DNA of 64,000 nt from Membranipora membranacea. Lineage: Eukaryota; Bryozoa; Gymnolaemata; Cheilostomatida; Membraniporidae. The translations under genes were made by a program, and so were the position numbers. Position 1 is the stretch's first letter. The number at the start of each line of letters is the position of its first letter. The notes beneath the pieces are model-generated. The model was given only the letters and a program-made list of their open reading frames with translations. It ran no database searches and was not told where the DNA came from. This document shows positions 25,911-37,400 of this stretch, one piece after another. The stretch lies in contig OU612068.1 in the NCBI GenBank assembly GCA_914767715.1, positions 15,996,001 through 16,060,000 of the forward strand. The letters run 5' to 3'.

Positions 25911-26360
25911 TAGGTTTGAACTTGCAGTGAGTAGGTTAAGCCTGTGGTGTATACTCTACACAGTTGTAAATATAGCAGAAGATCAGCATTGCCCAGCCAA
26001 ACCAGTGAACAACTCTACCTTGATTCTACGCTACCACTCTACTCTACATGAATTGCTTTGACATTTGATGAGTTAATACAGAGTCAGAGTAGTACTCCTT
26101 GCATACTGTCATCAATGAGTAACAGTAACAGCTGAGTTACTCTCCTTGCTTGCTGTCACTCACAGTCACATGTGTCACTCTCACTGATGAGTAGTATGAC
26201 CTGATATAATTGTACCACTCTAGTCAAGCATAGATAAAATGAGATAATTGTGTCATTGATTGATGATACAGTCATGAATCAAATGCAGATCATCTATTTA
26301 TCCCCCCATTAAAAAAAGTATCATCATCTCAATTCCCAAAATATAGTACACACTGCTTAC

Positions 26361-26440
26361 CTGTTTTACTAGCCCTTCAAATGCGACGCCACTCTTGCTA
26401 CTAACCAACCAGTGACTCTTTCCCAGAAGCACCTAGTATT
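26361..26440 (-). other. CEP112: Probable 5' untranslated exon of CEP112
   Basis: On the minus strand, the sequence ending CTAGTAAAACAG is followed by gtaagc, a strong donor at 26360. The first coding exon (24842-24984) has an acceptor (tttttag-like) only 11 bases before its ATG, so an upstream noncoding exon is required. The 5' limit near 26440 is a guess. Confidence 0.55.
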
Positions 26441-26613
26441 TGTAAACAACTCAATACGCATGTGCAGAGAGTGAGTTTCCGCTGCCGGTTTGGGATTTTT
26501 GCAGCAACATCCAATTAAAACTCAGATTCTGTAACTGAGAAACCATTAACCACTCAGTCCAGTGCAGGAGTGTCACTGCTATAACTGTCACAATACACTA
26601 ACCGGAATGTTAT
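26441..26613. promoter_or_regulatory. Short bidirectional promoter region between CEP112 and NDUFA10
   Basis: The two genes are transcribed away from each other, and their first exons are separated by roughly 200 bp. No TATA box was seen in either direction. This arrangement is common for housekeeping pairs. Co-regulation is inferred from the layout only. Confidence 0.5.
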
Positions 26614-26643
26614 TTGTGTAAATTTTGCAGTTTAAACTCCATC

Positions 26644-29600
26644 ATGTCTCTTATAGCTGCAAAAACCTTGGGAAGAGTCTGTTCTCAAACTCAAAAACTC
26701 TTCACTTCATCTGCTTGTCTTAGTGGGTTACAAGTTGCTGGCATTACCACAGCCAACGGACAACCCAGACCAAGGCCTTACAAAACATTTGACTATAGGA
26801 AGAAGAAATTCACCCATCTACAACAAATATATGATAGAACAAGCAAGAGAATTGATGAGAATACAAGAGTGATTGTTGTTGATGGGCCTATAGCATCTGG
26901 GAAACATGAGTTTGCCAAACTATTGGCTAAGGAGCTAGATTTTTTCTATGTGCCTCAATCAAGTCCTATGGACTTGCACAGGGGCCAACATGGCCTCCAT
27001 GATCAAGATCTTGATGAGCTCCTGCCTGAAAACTACAGGATTTATGATCTGGAGAAATTTCTTACTGATGATAAACCAAAGCCAGCAGATGGTGGTGGAA
27101 GAGTTGGCATGTTGCAGTTTGAATACTTTGCCACTCGTCTTTATACCTACAACGATGCATTGCTTCATATGTTGAGCATAGGTAAGCATATTTTCCATAT
27201 TGGTCTTTCTTCGCACTAATTAGAACTGCATGGCACAATAAATATTGTGTAGAAAATTGAGTGTGAGTTGACCAGTGGTACATCAATATCAGCTGGCATA
27301 CTTCTATCCTACACCATCATGCGGCAGAAGGATTACAGTGGTACATGTCCATATATTTTTGTTTTATAGATGAGGTTCCTTAATTTAAACATCAATATAT
27401 TCTCATTTTATACAGGTCAAGGAGTGGTGTGCGTAAGATCCCCCTGGTCAGATCATGTGTTTGGCAAGGCTCTCGTCGATCATGGCTATCTGACCAAAGA
27501 AGGTAAGTGGACCTAGTTGCTTCTCTGAAATTGATTTGCCCTGTTACATTGTTGGCTTGTAAATACACCGTGAAACAGTTGGTTAGAGGAAAATTAAGCT
27601 TGTGCTTGTGGAATATTCAATCATCAGCCTGATGGTGTTAACCAATATGCTAGCTGTAGGTTATTCATCATTGGAACCGATATGATACCAAAACTAAATA
27701 TAAGTGCAATGTCCCCAACCCACAATGTTTTACACACTTGCATGTCTTGTAAGGTCACCACTGGTATAAGCACACGATAACGAGAGACCATCTGTGTGAC
27801 TTTCCTCGTCCTCATCTCGCCATCTACCTGGATGCCTCTGTTGATGAAACTCTAGCAAATATCAAACGCAGGAACAAGGTCGGTAGAGTATCATCATTTG
27901 CACTTGATATAAATATACTATACGCTATTTGACTTAGTAACTGGACTCAAAAACTCATGTGTTTGTTTATGCAATAACTTCATTATAGAACTTTTTTTTA
28001 ATTAAAATTTCAAGAAAAATACGGTTTTCGAATTAAAATGTCCTTAAAAGCCATAGATTCTCAGACATTATTCTTCTCTCAATGTTCTATTTCTGTCTGC
28101 TGTTTTCTAGGAGCCAGAGGCAAGCAGTAAAGTACTGACAGGGGATTTTATCAAGTCCATTGAAGATGAGTACAAAGATTCAGTTCTTCCTGGCTACACG
28201 TAAGTTTATATGGTCAGGTTCTTGATTCAGTAGCTTAGCTCCGAATCTGTTTCGATCGTGGTTAGAAGTAGCCCATACGATCAATCATTATCATCTTGTT
28301 TCTCAAGCTTCGAGGGTAAGCCCTATTTTTTTTTAATAATATAGTGATTGGTACAAACACTAATTGAGTGTGTAGATTTTAGAGGGAGTATCTGGCATTT
28401 TTATCATCGTTTTCATCACATTCCCCATGTGTTTTGTCTATGATATTCCCACTCAAAGATGTAAATATGATAATTTCCAAACCAAACTCCTCTATAACCG
28501 ATTAGATTTAAATATTATACTGTAGCTTGACATACATGTACATGAAATTTTGATTTTGACTAGCTGAGAGTATTTTATTTTGTTACCATTTATTTTTAAG
28601 TGATCACGGTGAGCTGCTGATATACCCGTCTCTGCCAAACATCTCTGAACACGATGTTAAAATGGTAAGTTTTATCACGCTCTCAACAGTTACTGAGTAA
28701 ACCACTTTAATATCTCTCAGAGGACTAAGTAGTATTTTACTATAGAAGAGTATTTTACTATGGACGGAGGCTGTTAGTAGCATTATTCACTCAATAATGT
28801 TTATTTTCTCTTTGTCACATTTTGGAATTGCCCTCCCTTCCATCTATCAAATGAGGACAATCAAAAGTTGTCAACAATAATAGCAACTCAATTGTGCCTT
28901 TTTAATCAAAGAGTTCTCCTTGGTCAGGACCAGACATTGACATATGTTGAAAATATCCTATGAGCTTCTAGCAGTGCTCTGCCAAAATCCGTAACAATGA
29001 TTAATAATGAGTGATTTGCAATCAACTCAATTTGCAAACATCTCACTAGCAGATAATTAGTATGTCACCTATATTTATGTATGAGTAACTTTATGTATTG
29101 TTAGATGGCGGAGGACATTGAGAGCCTCGGTAAGATGGAGCATAGCGGGCTCTCTGATGATGTATACATGAGTGACTGGAGGATATTAACAGATGAGGAA
29201 CTAGCCTTCAAGCGTAGAGTGTAAGTCAGCTGTCATTGCTCTATTACTAATGCATTTTCAAGTATATTTCTCTGTGAACAATGCATCTCATAATAACAAA
29301 TAACAAAGCACTTTTTTATAGCATGTTTAGTTCTAAGTGATGGATAGTGCCAGTATGAATATCATCCACACGTACTTGATCTCGATATTTATTTGCTTGT
29401 TATCACATATAATCAAAAAACAGATTTCAACATTTAAAAAAGGTGTATAAACCAAGAAAAATTGTATATTTTAGCTATTCGGATCTGAAGTTGGCTAGTG
29501 GAGTACAGATGCACCCTAAGCCTTTCAAGCACTTAGAGTTTCTGCAGGATCAGGGCTGGTATGAGAAGAGGCAGCAGCTATATGACTATGTAAGTAACTT

Positions 29601-30136
29601 CCATTCGTTTTCTTCATGACATCTATAAAAATAATAATTTCAGAAGCCTAAATATATATGTAATGCTGTTAATGACCTTGTTATTTTTACATAGCGCAAG
29701 AAAATTCTGTAGCAACTATCAGCCAGAACTTATTCATTTGGCCCTATTGTCCACCCCAACCCTTAATGCTCATTGGCTCTATGCAATTTGTAATAATTTG
29801 GACTTCAACTTTGTAGAAAGGCCAGTACGCTATGTTGTTGCCCCCATGTCAATGTGTGACCTTCCTGTCATAATGAGAAGATTGTCTGTGTATCTCTCTT
29901 GTGTTCTGGTTTAGTGTAGTATATGTTCACCCTTATTTCTGATAATATGTCTAAAATATGTACACCACCAATAAATCTTAATGTTGCCTGGGATGACATT
30001 ACAGGAAGGAGGTTATTACTATGAGATTGGATTTGACCCTAAGATGCAGCCAAAGTGGAAGATAGCTGCTGGCCTACGTAGCTTCCCCGAAGAAAAGGAG
30101 AGACGTCACTTCTACGTCCCTCAATGGTCATCATAA
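26644..30136 (+). CDS. NDUFA10: NADH dehydrogenase 1 alpha subcomplex subunit 10, mitochondrial
   Basis: An accessory subunit of respiratory complex I belonging to the deoxynucleoside-kinase-like fold family. Eight exons join in frame: 26644-27181, 27416-27502, 27754-27878, 28111-28199, 28601-28664, 29105-29220, 29475-29589 and 30005-30136 (stop TAA), giving 421 residues. The first ~40 residues are basic and Ser/Thr-rich, as expected for a mitochondrial presequence. A P-loop-like GPIASGK lies at residues 81-87 after the strand RVIVVD. The family core follows (LQFEYFATRLYTYNDALLHML, SPWSDHVFGKALVDHGYL, PHLAIYLDASVDETLANIKR). I chose the ATG at 26644 because the presequence then starts in the usual way. 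An in-frame ATG at 26614 would add ten residues. The human protein is about 355 residues; the extra length is mostly N-terminal and C-terminal. Head-to-head with CEP112. Confidence 0.93.
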
Positions 30137-30237
30137 TGTGGACACTGAAGTCCGGGTTAAAATTGATTTTCAAACAGTTTGCTTTGTGTGGGAAACATTT
30201 GAATTTTTGATACATGTTTAGGAAATTGATTCTGACA

Positions 30238-30243
30238 AATAAA
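30238..30243 (+). terminator. NDUFA10: Candidate poly(A) signal of NDUFA10
   Basis: AATAAA lies 102 bases past the NDUFA10 stop codon and is followed by a T-rich stretch. The position is typical. Confidence 0.6.
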
Positions 30244-31436
30244 ATATCAGATCGAAGTTTTAATTCTTTTTAATCTAATGTCTTTCTTCAGTATTTATCT
30301 GTGAGAGCACCCTACCCTTGTCACACGGCTATTTGTTTCATATTTGCGTGACAAGTCTTCCCTTCACTCACATGAAAAGGTAATTCCAAAAAGGGCCACT
30401 AAAAATACTTATATCATAATATTATTTCCAAGCAAGAGGAAGCATACTCCTGATAACATCATAAATCATCGATCCAATCTCACAGATATGACTAAGCGGC
30501 GACAAGCATGCTGCTATCAGTGGCTCAGCTAAACAAGAGCGTTACGCCCTCAATCCCCAGAATGTGTAAATCAGGCTCAGATTTCAATTTCTCTTTTGAA
30601 TTAGAAGTTAGGCAAAAGCTGTAATCCACCAAATAAACAATTCCACAACAATAAAAAAGACAATTTTCAAATGGTAGTGATGAAATGAATGAATCAGACT
30701 TTTTATGAGGGAAAATGTCAATTTAATTCTATACAGTGCAATCAAATGACACCAGTATTGTTGCGGCATTTCAGCATGACAAAGATGAAGTGAAGCTTGA
30801 GTGAAAAGGAGGAAGTGATAGCTTGCGGCTCTGCTTTGTAAAGCAATATATAAGCAAAAACAGATGAATCACCCCTATCTTCTCAGCAATGAGCACTCTG
30901 TGTGCTATTTTGCCAGTTTTGTCTTCGAAAGATGTCAATTTGTGTATGAATAAGATATAAACATGAGTCTATGGTTGCCAGCGTCCTTGAGTTTCAACAT
31001 CTCAGCTAAAAACGATCGTGCTCATCAATCCAGGAAAAATAATCATGAACTCATATTATAATTTTTGCAAGGGTTCGTGGTTAAACTTGAAATCTTCTTA
31101 GAAAAGTGGAAAATCATATGACTGCAAATTTGTTCCTTGTTTTGAATGTACTCCAGGGTCATCAGAAAACAGACTTCGTGTTGGATGAACCAGGGGTGTA
31201 CTCTTTTTTATGACTCTTTTATGACTCTTACCCCTCAATTGGTCTATTCAAAGTTGATTAGGGACTGCCAGAAGACAAAGTAGATGCAATATAAGGACTC
31301 TATGATCCCGATCATATCCATACATTTTGATTATAAGTAGCTTTATGTAATAAAATTAGAAAAAAAAGAATTGATAACACAATCGATGAACTACGCCCCT
31401 GGATTGGATGATGTGTAAATAATATCATGATTCATG
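30244..31436. other. Intergenic region, NDUFA10 to the orphan secreted-protein gene
   Basis: No coding exon, RNA gene or convincing repeat was recognised here. The short open frame at 30344-30532 shows no motif, splice context or homology that I can see. Confidence 0.5.
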
Positions 31437-31443
31437 TATAAGG
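31437..31443 (+). promoter_or_regulatory. TATA-like box of the orphan secreted-protein gene
   Basis: TATAAGG lies 59 bases upstream of the ATG at 31496, leaving a short leader of about 30 bases if transcription begins ~30 bases downstream. The second orphan gene has a comparable TATAAGT at 47074. Confidence 0.5.
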
Positions 31444-31495
31444 AAGTTTTGCTGCGTCATCTCACAGACACCAGCAGCCACTTAGCCACTGCACT

Positions 31496-34400
31496 ATGAG
31501 GTAAGAACACTTATTTTAGCTCAACTGATTTATTCAAATTTGCATTAAATTTTAATAAACTTAATTGTAGACGGTCTCATCCAATAACCCAGATTGACAC
31601 GCAGTATGAGCTGGGTAGGGTACCATTGAATTAGCAACGGTATACTATGCGGCATTGGTTTTTTTTTGTATTTTTCAATTTTTTTATATAAGTTTGTAAT
31701 TAAAGTAAATTAAAAGTAACTTGTTGACCTCACATAGATTAACACATAGAAAAATGACTTTTCATTGGCTTCCAGGTCGGCAATTTTCACCCTGCTTCTG
31801 TTTGTGTCCGGTCATGGCGTCATGTCTGATGCCACAGAGGTACATCTCTCTGAGACTCGAGTCTGCGCTGCTAATGATGCTGACAATGTGAGATGTATCA
31901 AGAAAGTCATCACCAGTCTCGGGCAGGTTGCTGACTACATACAGCAGGTACTTGTACACATCACCACTGTCAGTGCCTGAATTTATTAACTCCAGCCCTA
32001 TATTTTTCAGCTGTCGTCACCTGGAACTAAGTCTAAGTGCATAGACGGCTCAAATCCAATGCGAGTTAGTGGCATTACATTATCAGCCCCCATTTCCAAA
32101 TGGCAATGGAAGTTGGTGGTTGATAATATAATGCCATTAACTCGCATCGGAGCCGTCTGAGCACTTGCTACTACCTGGAACCTGGTTTTAGACACATAAT
32201 CTTGCTCCCTTTACAAACCCTAGTGACAAGAAAAAAGGGCAAATCTCTAAAGATTAGAATTATTTCTATAGCAATATTTTATGAGTGTAAATCAATATAT
32301 TATAATGTTTAACTTTCCTCAGTTGAGAAACCTTAAGATGAAAATGGCTGACATCAAAAGCGGCTTAGACACAATCGAGGATGTATCAAGAATCACCAAC
32401 TTCATTCCAACTATTGGCACAGTAATATCTGCAGTCATCCATACAGTTGATAGCATCAGACAGACATTCAACTTAGCTTATACAAGAGTCCAGCAGATCG
32501 ATAGCACTGTTTACAGGTTCAGATCTATAGCGCAAACAGCCATACAAACCAGTGACACAGGTGTGGAAGCTCTGTACAGTGTAATCCTCTTAATTCAGAC
32601 TTTATAATTCAGAACTCAGTCAAATGATACAGGTCCCGTCAGCCAAATTTCAACACATTTTAATGTCACATAAGTCAAACTCAGCTTAATTAGGACAAAA
32701 TTTGGTGGTCCTGGGACCCACCCACCAGCCATCCCAGGCTACCTAACAGCTCAGTATGCCTATGCCCATATATGCATTTACTTTCTTCAGTTTCAGGGTT
32801 CATGCTGTATACATATAAATTGGCAACATGAGATTGGCAAAACGTCTTTGGCAAAATGTGATTGGCAAAATGAGACTGGCAAAATGTCTATGGCAAAATG
32901 TGATTGGCAAAATAAGATTGGCAAAACGCCTTTTGCAAAATGTGATTGGCAAAATGAGACTGGCGAAATGTATTTGGCAAATTGTGATTGGCAAAACATA
33001 AGATTGGCAAAATGCATTGGCGAAATGTCTGCCACCCATAAATAGGGTAGATTATAGATAATAGGGTAGATTATAAATAATGCAAATGCACATTGAACAT
33101 TACTTGGTTTTAGTGATCGGTTTGATATCTGCTATCAACGAGGCCTGCACTGTTGCTGAAACAGCTGGAGATATGAAACTTGCCTGTTGTGTTAATCTGA
33201 CAGCCTCAGAGCAGAAATGTATACATGATGTTGATGACAAGTTGACACTATTGGCATTTTTTGGAGAGGATGTCGATTCACTTGACCGACAACTGTCATC
33301 GGGTTAGTCATGTTTTAATTTGTTGTGATGACTTAAGGTAATGTCAAAGACCGATCCGAATATCAACATATCATATACCGTTGGAAAGTTGCCGAGCTAC
33401 TGAAAATGAACACCTGAACAAAAACTTGATTCGATGACGTTGTGTCTTTTTAGGGAGGAAATGAGGCAAAAAACGCTGTTTTTGTCAATGCAGATGGCGG
33501 AGTCAAATTAATTGCAAAAAATTTCAAAACATGTGGAATGTATACTTAGAGATTGTGATCATCATAAAATTTGATTTTCTCTGATATATGACTAGTCTAA
33601 ATTGACTTTTTACGTCACGCCATACAACACATTTTTTTGTGAAGCCATGAAAATATGTGAAATTCCAATCATTAATCCACAAAAGATCATAGGCTCGAAT
33701 CAAAATTAATTATGATTTTCTCTTAGAGTAATCTTCAAATGTCATACACATTGACTTTCAAAAAATTAGCTTGCATATAGCAATGACAGTAGACTCTCTA
33801 ATACGGCTAATATTTTCGCCACCTTTGCATAACGCCAAACATGCTGTCCAAATAACCATTATTGTGGCCAAACAAAGTTTTTTTGAAAGTTCTCACATAC
33901 GAAGCAGCTTTCATTAACCATGGTGCACACAAGAAATGCCAACATAAGTTTTCATTGCATCTTCATTTTTCTTGAATTTAACGCAAAAGAATGCCAAAAA
34001 ACACCTCAAAAGTCCCTAAAAAGACCTCAAAAGTCCCTAAAAATAGCTGCTTTTTGACATTCTTTTGCGTTAAATTCAAGAAAAATGAAGACGCAATGAA
34101 AAATTATGTTGGCATTTCCTGTGTGTACCATAGTTAATGAAAGCGGCTTCGTATGTGAGAACTTTCAAAAAAACTTTGTTTGGCCACAATAATGGTTATT
34201 TGGACTGCATGTTTGGCATTATGCAAAGGTGGCGAAAATATTAGCCGTATTCGAGAGTCTACTGCCATTGCAATATGCAAGCTAATTTTTTGAAAGTCAA
34301 TGTGTATGACATTTGAAGAGTACTCTAAGAGAAAATCGTAATTAATTTTGATTCGAGCCTATGATCTGTTGTGAAATAATGATTGAAATTTCACATATTT

Positions 34401-37400
34401 TCACGGCTTCACAAAAAAAATGGGTTGTATGGCGTTACGTAAATAGTCAATTTAGACTAGTCATATATCAAAGAAAATCAAATTTTACGATGAACGCAAT
34501 CTCTAAGTATACATTCCACCTGTTTTGAAATTTCTTGCAATTAATTTGACTGATCAATCTGCATTGACAAAAAGAGCGTTTTCTGCCTCATTTCCTCCCT
34601 AAAATGACACAACGTCATCGAATCAAGTTTTTGTTCAGGAATTCATTTTCAGTAGCTCGGCAGCAGCTTTCCAACGGTATATGATATGTTGATATCCGGA
34701 TCGGTCTTTGACATTACCTTAAGCAGGGATTGTCTGGGATCAATTGTGTTTACAGATTGACATATAATGAGTTAGTTGTCGGCTAGCCTAGCCCTATTAT
34801 CAATGTAATCCTGCACTGTCTCACCCACTACCTAATGGGAGAGGAAGTTCATTGCACTACCCCTCCACACTACCACAAGTAGTGTTCTATTGTCTGTTTT
34901 TCTATGTTTTGTTGCTACATTGTTCTATTGCGCATTATTGGTTGGGACCTCAAGAGCTTGAAAGCAAGTCCTCCATTCACTCTTTCTCGCCCTTCCCTTT
35001 GTCTCCTAGTAAAGATACGCTTGTAGCAATATCATTTCAATTTTGATTTAGTTCTCGGATCAGTCAGCCTAAAATGTGGAGAGGCTGAGAGAGTAACAGA
35101 TATGATAATCAACGGCTGGCCTCAAGTGAGCAGCACCATCGATAAGCTTGATGACATCTACAGAGACCTTCAGCCGATACTTATATTCCTCAGTGAAGTC
35201 CAGGATAAGCTTAACTACAAACTCTGTATACCAAATCCTATAGAAGTTACTTCTGAAGCTGTCGAGGGGGTCGCTGAGTCAGAGCTTTTGAGGGAGGGTC
35301 AAGAACGAGTGAATGAGATCGCTGAGTTAGAAATTCTGAGAGAGATTGCGGAGATAGCCAGCGAGAGTGCTGAGAGGGCAGAGGAAGTTGTTGAGTTTGA
35401 TTATATAGAAGAGATTGCAGAGTCTGAACTTATAAAGTATGTGTGTTTTATTTAATTCAATTTTTCATCAAAGCTTTTAAACTGTGTATAGTGTTTCATG
35501 TAACATTTGGATTATTGATAAAAATGTGCCTCTTTTCATGACCTCATGACCTCATCAGACTTTTGCAATAGCAATCCGCCCACATAGGGTGGTGTCATTC
35601 TTTATTTATTTTTTTTAACATTTATTGACAGCAATCTTCATCATTAGAATGATGTTCTTCCTAATGTGCCAGAGGAAGCAAAACAATAAATAAAGATGAA
35701 AGAAGAAAAATGAAGGGCATAGACCGTTCGGCTGAATACAAAGAAAATGATAATTACCGTCTATATTATCACTTTGCCTTATATATTATAATTCTAGCGA
35801 AGCAGAGGAAGTGCTTGAAAGTGCCACTGGCTGGATCGGGAAGAGACGGAAAAGGTCTTTGAAGATGAACGCTCACTTTTCACAAAAATCAAGCTCCTCA
35901 ATCAAAATCACTGAGGAGAAGGCTAATTCTATGCTTGCAGTGAGATCAAAAACCAAAAGAGCTGCTTCTGTCTGCTTCAGGTAGGCTGCGTAGAGGCTAA
36001 GAATTAACCTAAATGACTCCGATGCATTTCATCTAATGCATTATGGTATGCAAAAAAATTTTAAAGAAAAAATTGGCCTGCAACCTAACAAAGAAACAAA
36101 CAGGTGCACTAAAAATGGAAAAAATTAGTAAAAATTAAAAGTCAAATAAATTAAACAGAAATTTGTTACATTGTTAAGATTCAACCAGTAAGTGACAACC
36201 AGTTACTTAGCATGATCATTATTTTGGATGAATTAGTGAAATGTTTTAGTTCTTTAGAATATAGAACATAAGGCGGACATAGGTTTTTGCACTTAAACCG
36301 CTAATTAAACATGCAATATTTTCTGGAGGAGTTCGCTCATACCCCTTTCTTGGAGGATGCTGTGCCTCTCCCAGACCCACGTCGCAATTTCTCGCACCCT
36401 GGTTGTTCAGCGACCAGGTACCAAATATCAAGCTTGATAAACATCTGTCACTGCACTTCGTAGGAGGTGGTTCAGTTGGTTAGAGCGCTGGACTTCAACA
36501 CGCAAGTGTTGAAGGTCGTAGGTTCGAATCCCACTGCAGTCCATCTTCTACTGGGGTTGGTTGGCCCCAAGGTGTCCTCCGACCTGCCTACAAACTGAGA
36601 GCAAATTGGCGCAGATATTGCGGCCTCGCCATTAAGGCATTAATATTTCGCCGCCCATGCCTCGGGATGGGCGAGTGATATGACATCGGATTTTAATGAA
36701 CCTCTATATATAAATATACATTTATATTGAATAATGCTGTATCCATATGCTGTGTGAACAGTATAAACTGCCTAGTAAATAGTGTAACTGACTTTTTGAT
36801 TATACTTTTCAGTTTGAAGGAGATACTGGTTGACTCTGCTGCTTCAATTTTGGTAGGACGGGCAAATGGTATAATAGCTGAGTTCCTAGCATCGGAAGTT
36901 CTACCTTCATTCGACCTTCCAGGTAACGCTATCGAGTGTTTTTAACTTGTGTCAAAAACTGAGGTTCAAACTTTCAAAGTTCAGGTTCTATTTGTGTGAT
37001 GTAATTTGACAGCCTGACAACCATTTATTAAATGGAAAGCTCATGATTGGTTGAATATTAGATTAGTTGCCAGTGGTACTTTTGTAAGGGATAATGAAGT
37101 GGAGCTCTTACTTATTTAAATTTTTTAATTCATCAATCAATCCTCCCAGCCGGCAAGGTTTAGCCAGCAACCTTCTGTAGAGGTTGCCATTGGCGGTTGC
37201 AGAAATAACTTTTCTGGACTGACAACATATAGCCAACACTCAAATATTAATGTATTTACCATCTATTAGTATGGCTCCAGCATGAGAACAGTTTACTCCC
37301 CATTGTTTTCGACAGGGCTCTCAACCACTCAGGTTTAGCCCGAGTTACTCAGATTTTTGGGTTCAACTCAGGCTACTCAGGGGATTTTAGAATGTAAGCT

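Noticed and set aside
32561-32607. Continuation of orphan exon 3 to a stop at 32605
   Set aside because: The donor CAG|gtgtgg at 32560 is phase-compatible with the next exon, and the full eight-exon chain is then in frame. Read-through would end the protein early.
32793-33045. Three overlapping open frames of 65-80 codons on both strands
   Set aside because: They arise from the 14-bp minisatellite with its 42-bp period. They are not independent genes.
36461-36545. tRNA gene candidate
   Set aside because: The A and B boxes are good, but the ends do not pair as an acceptor stem and a non-tRNA body follows. It was called a SINE.
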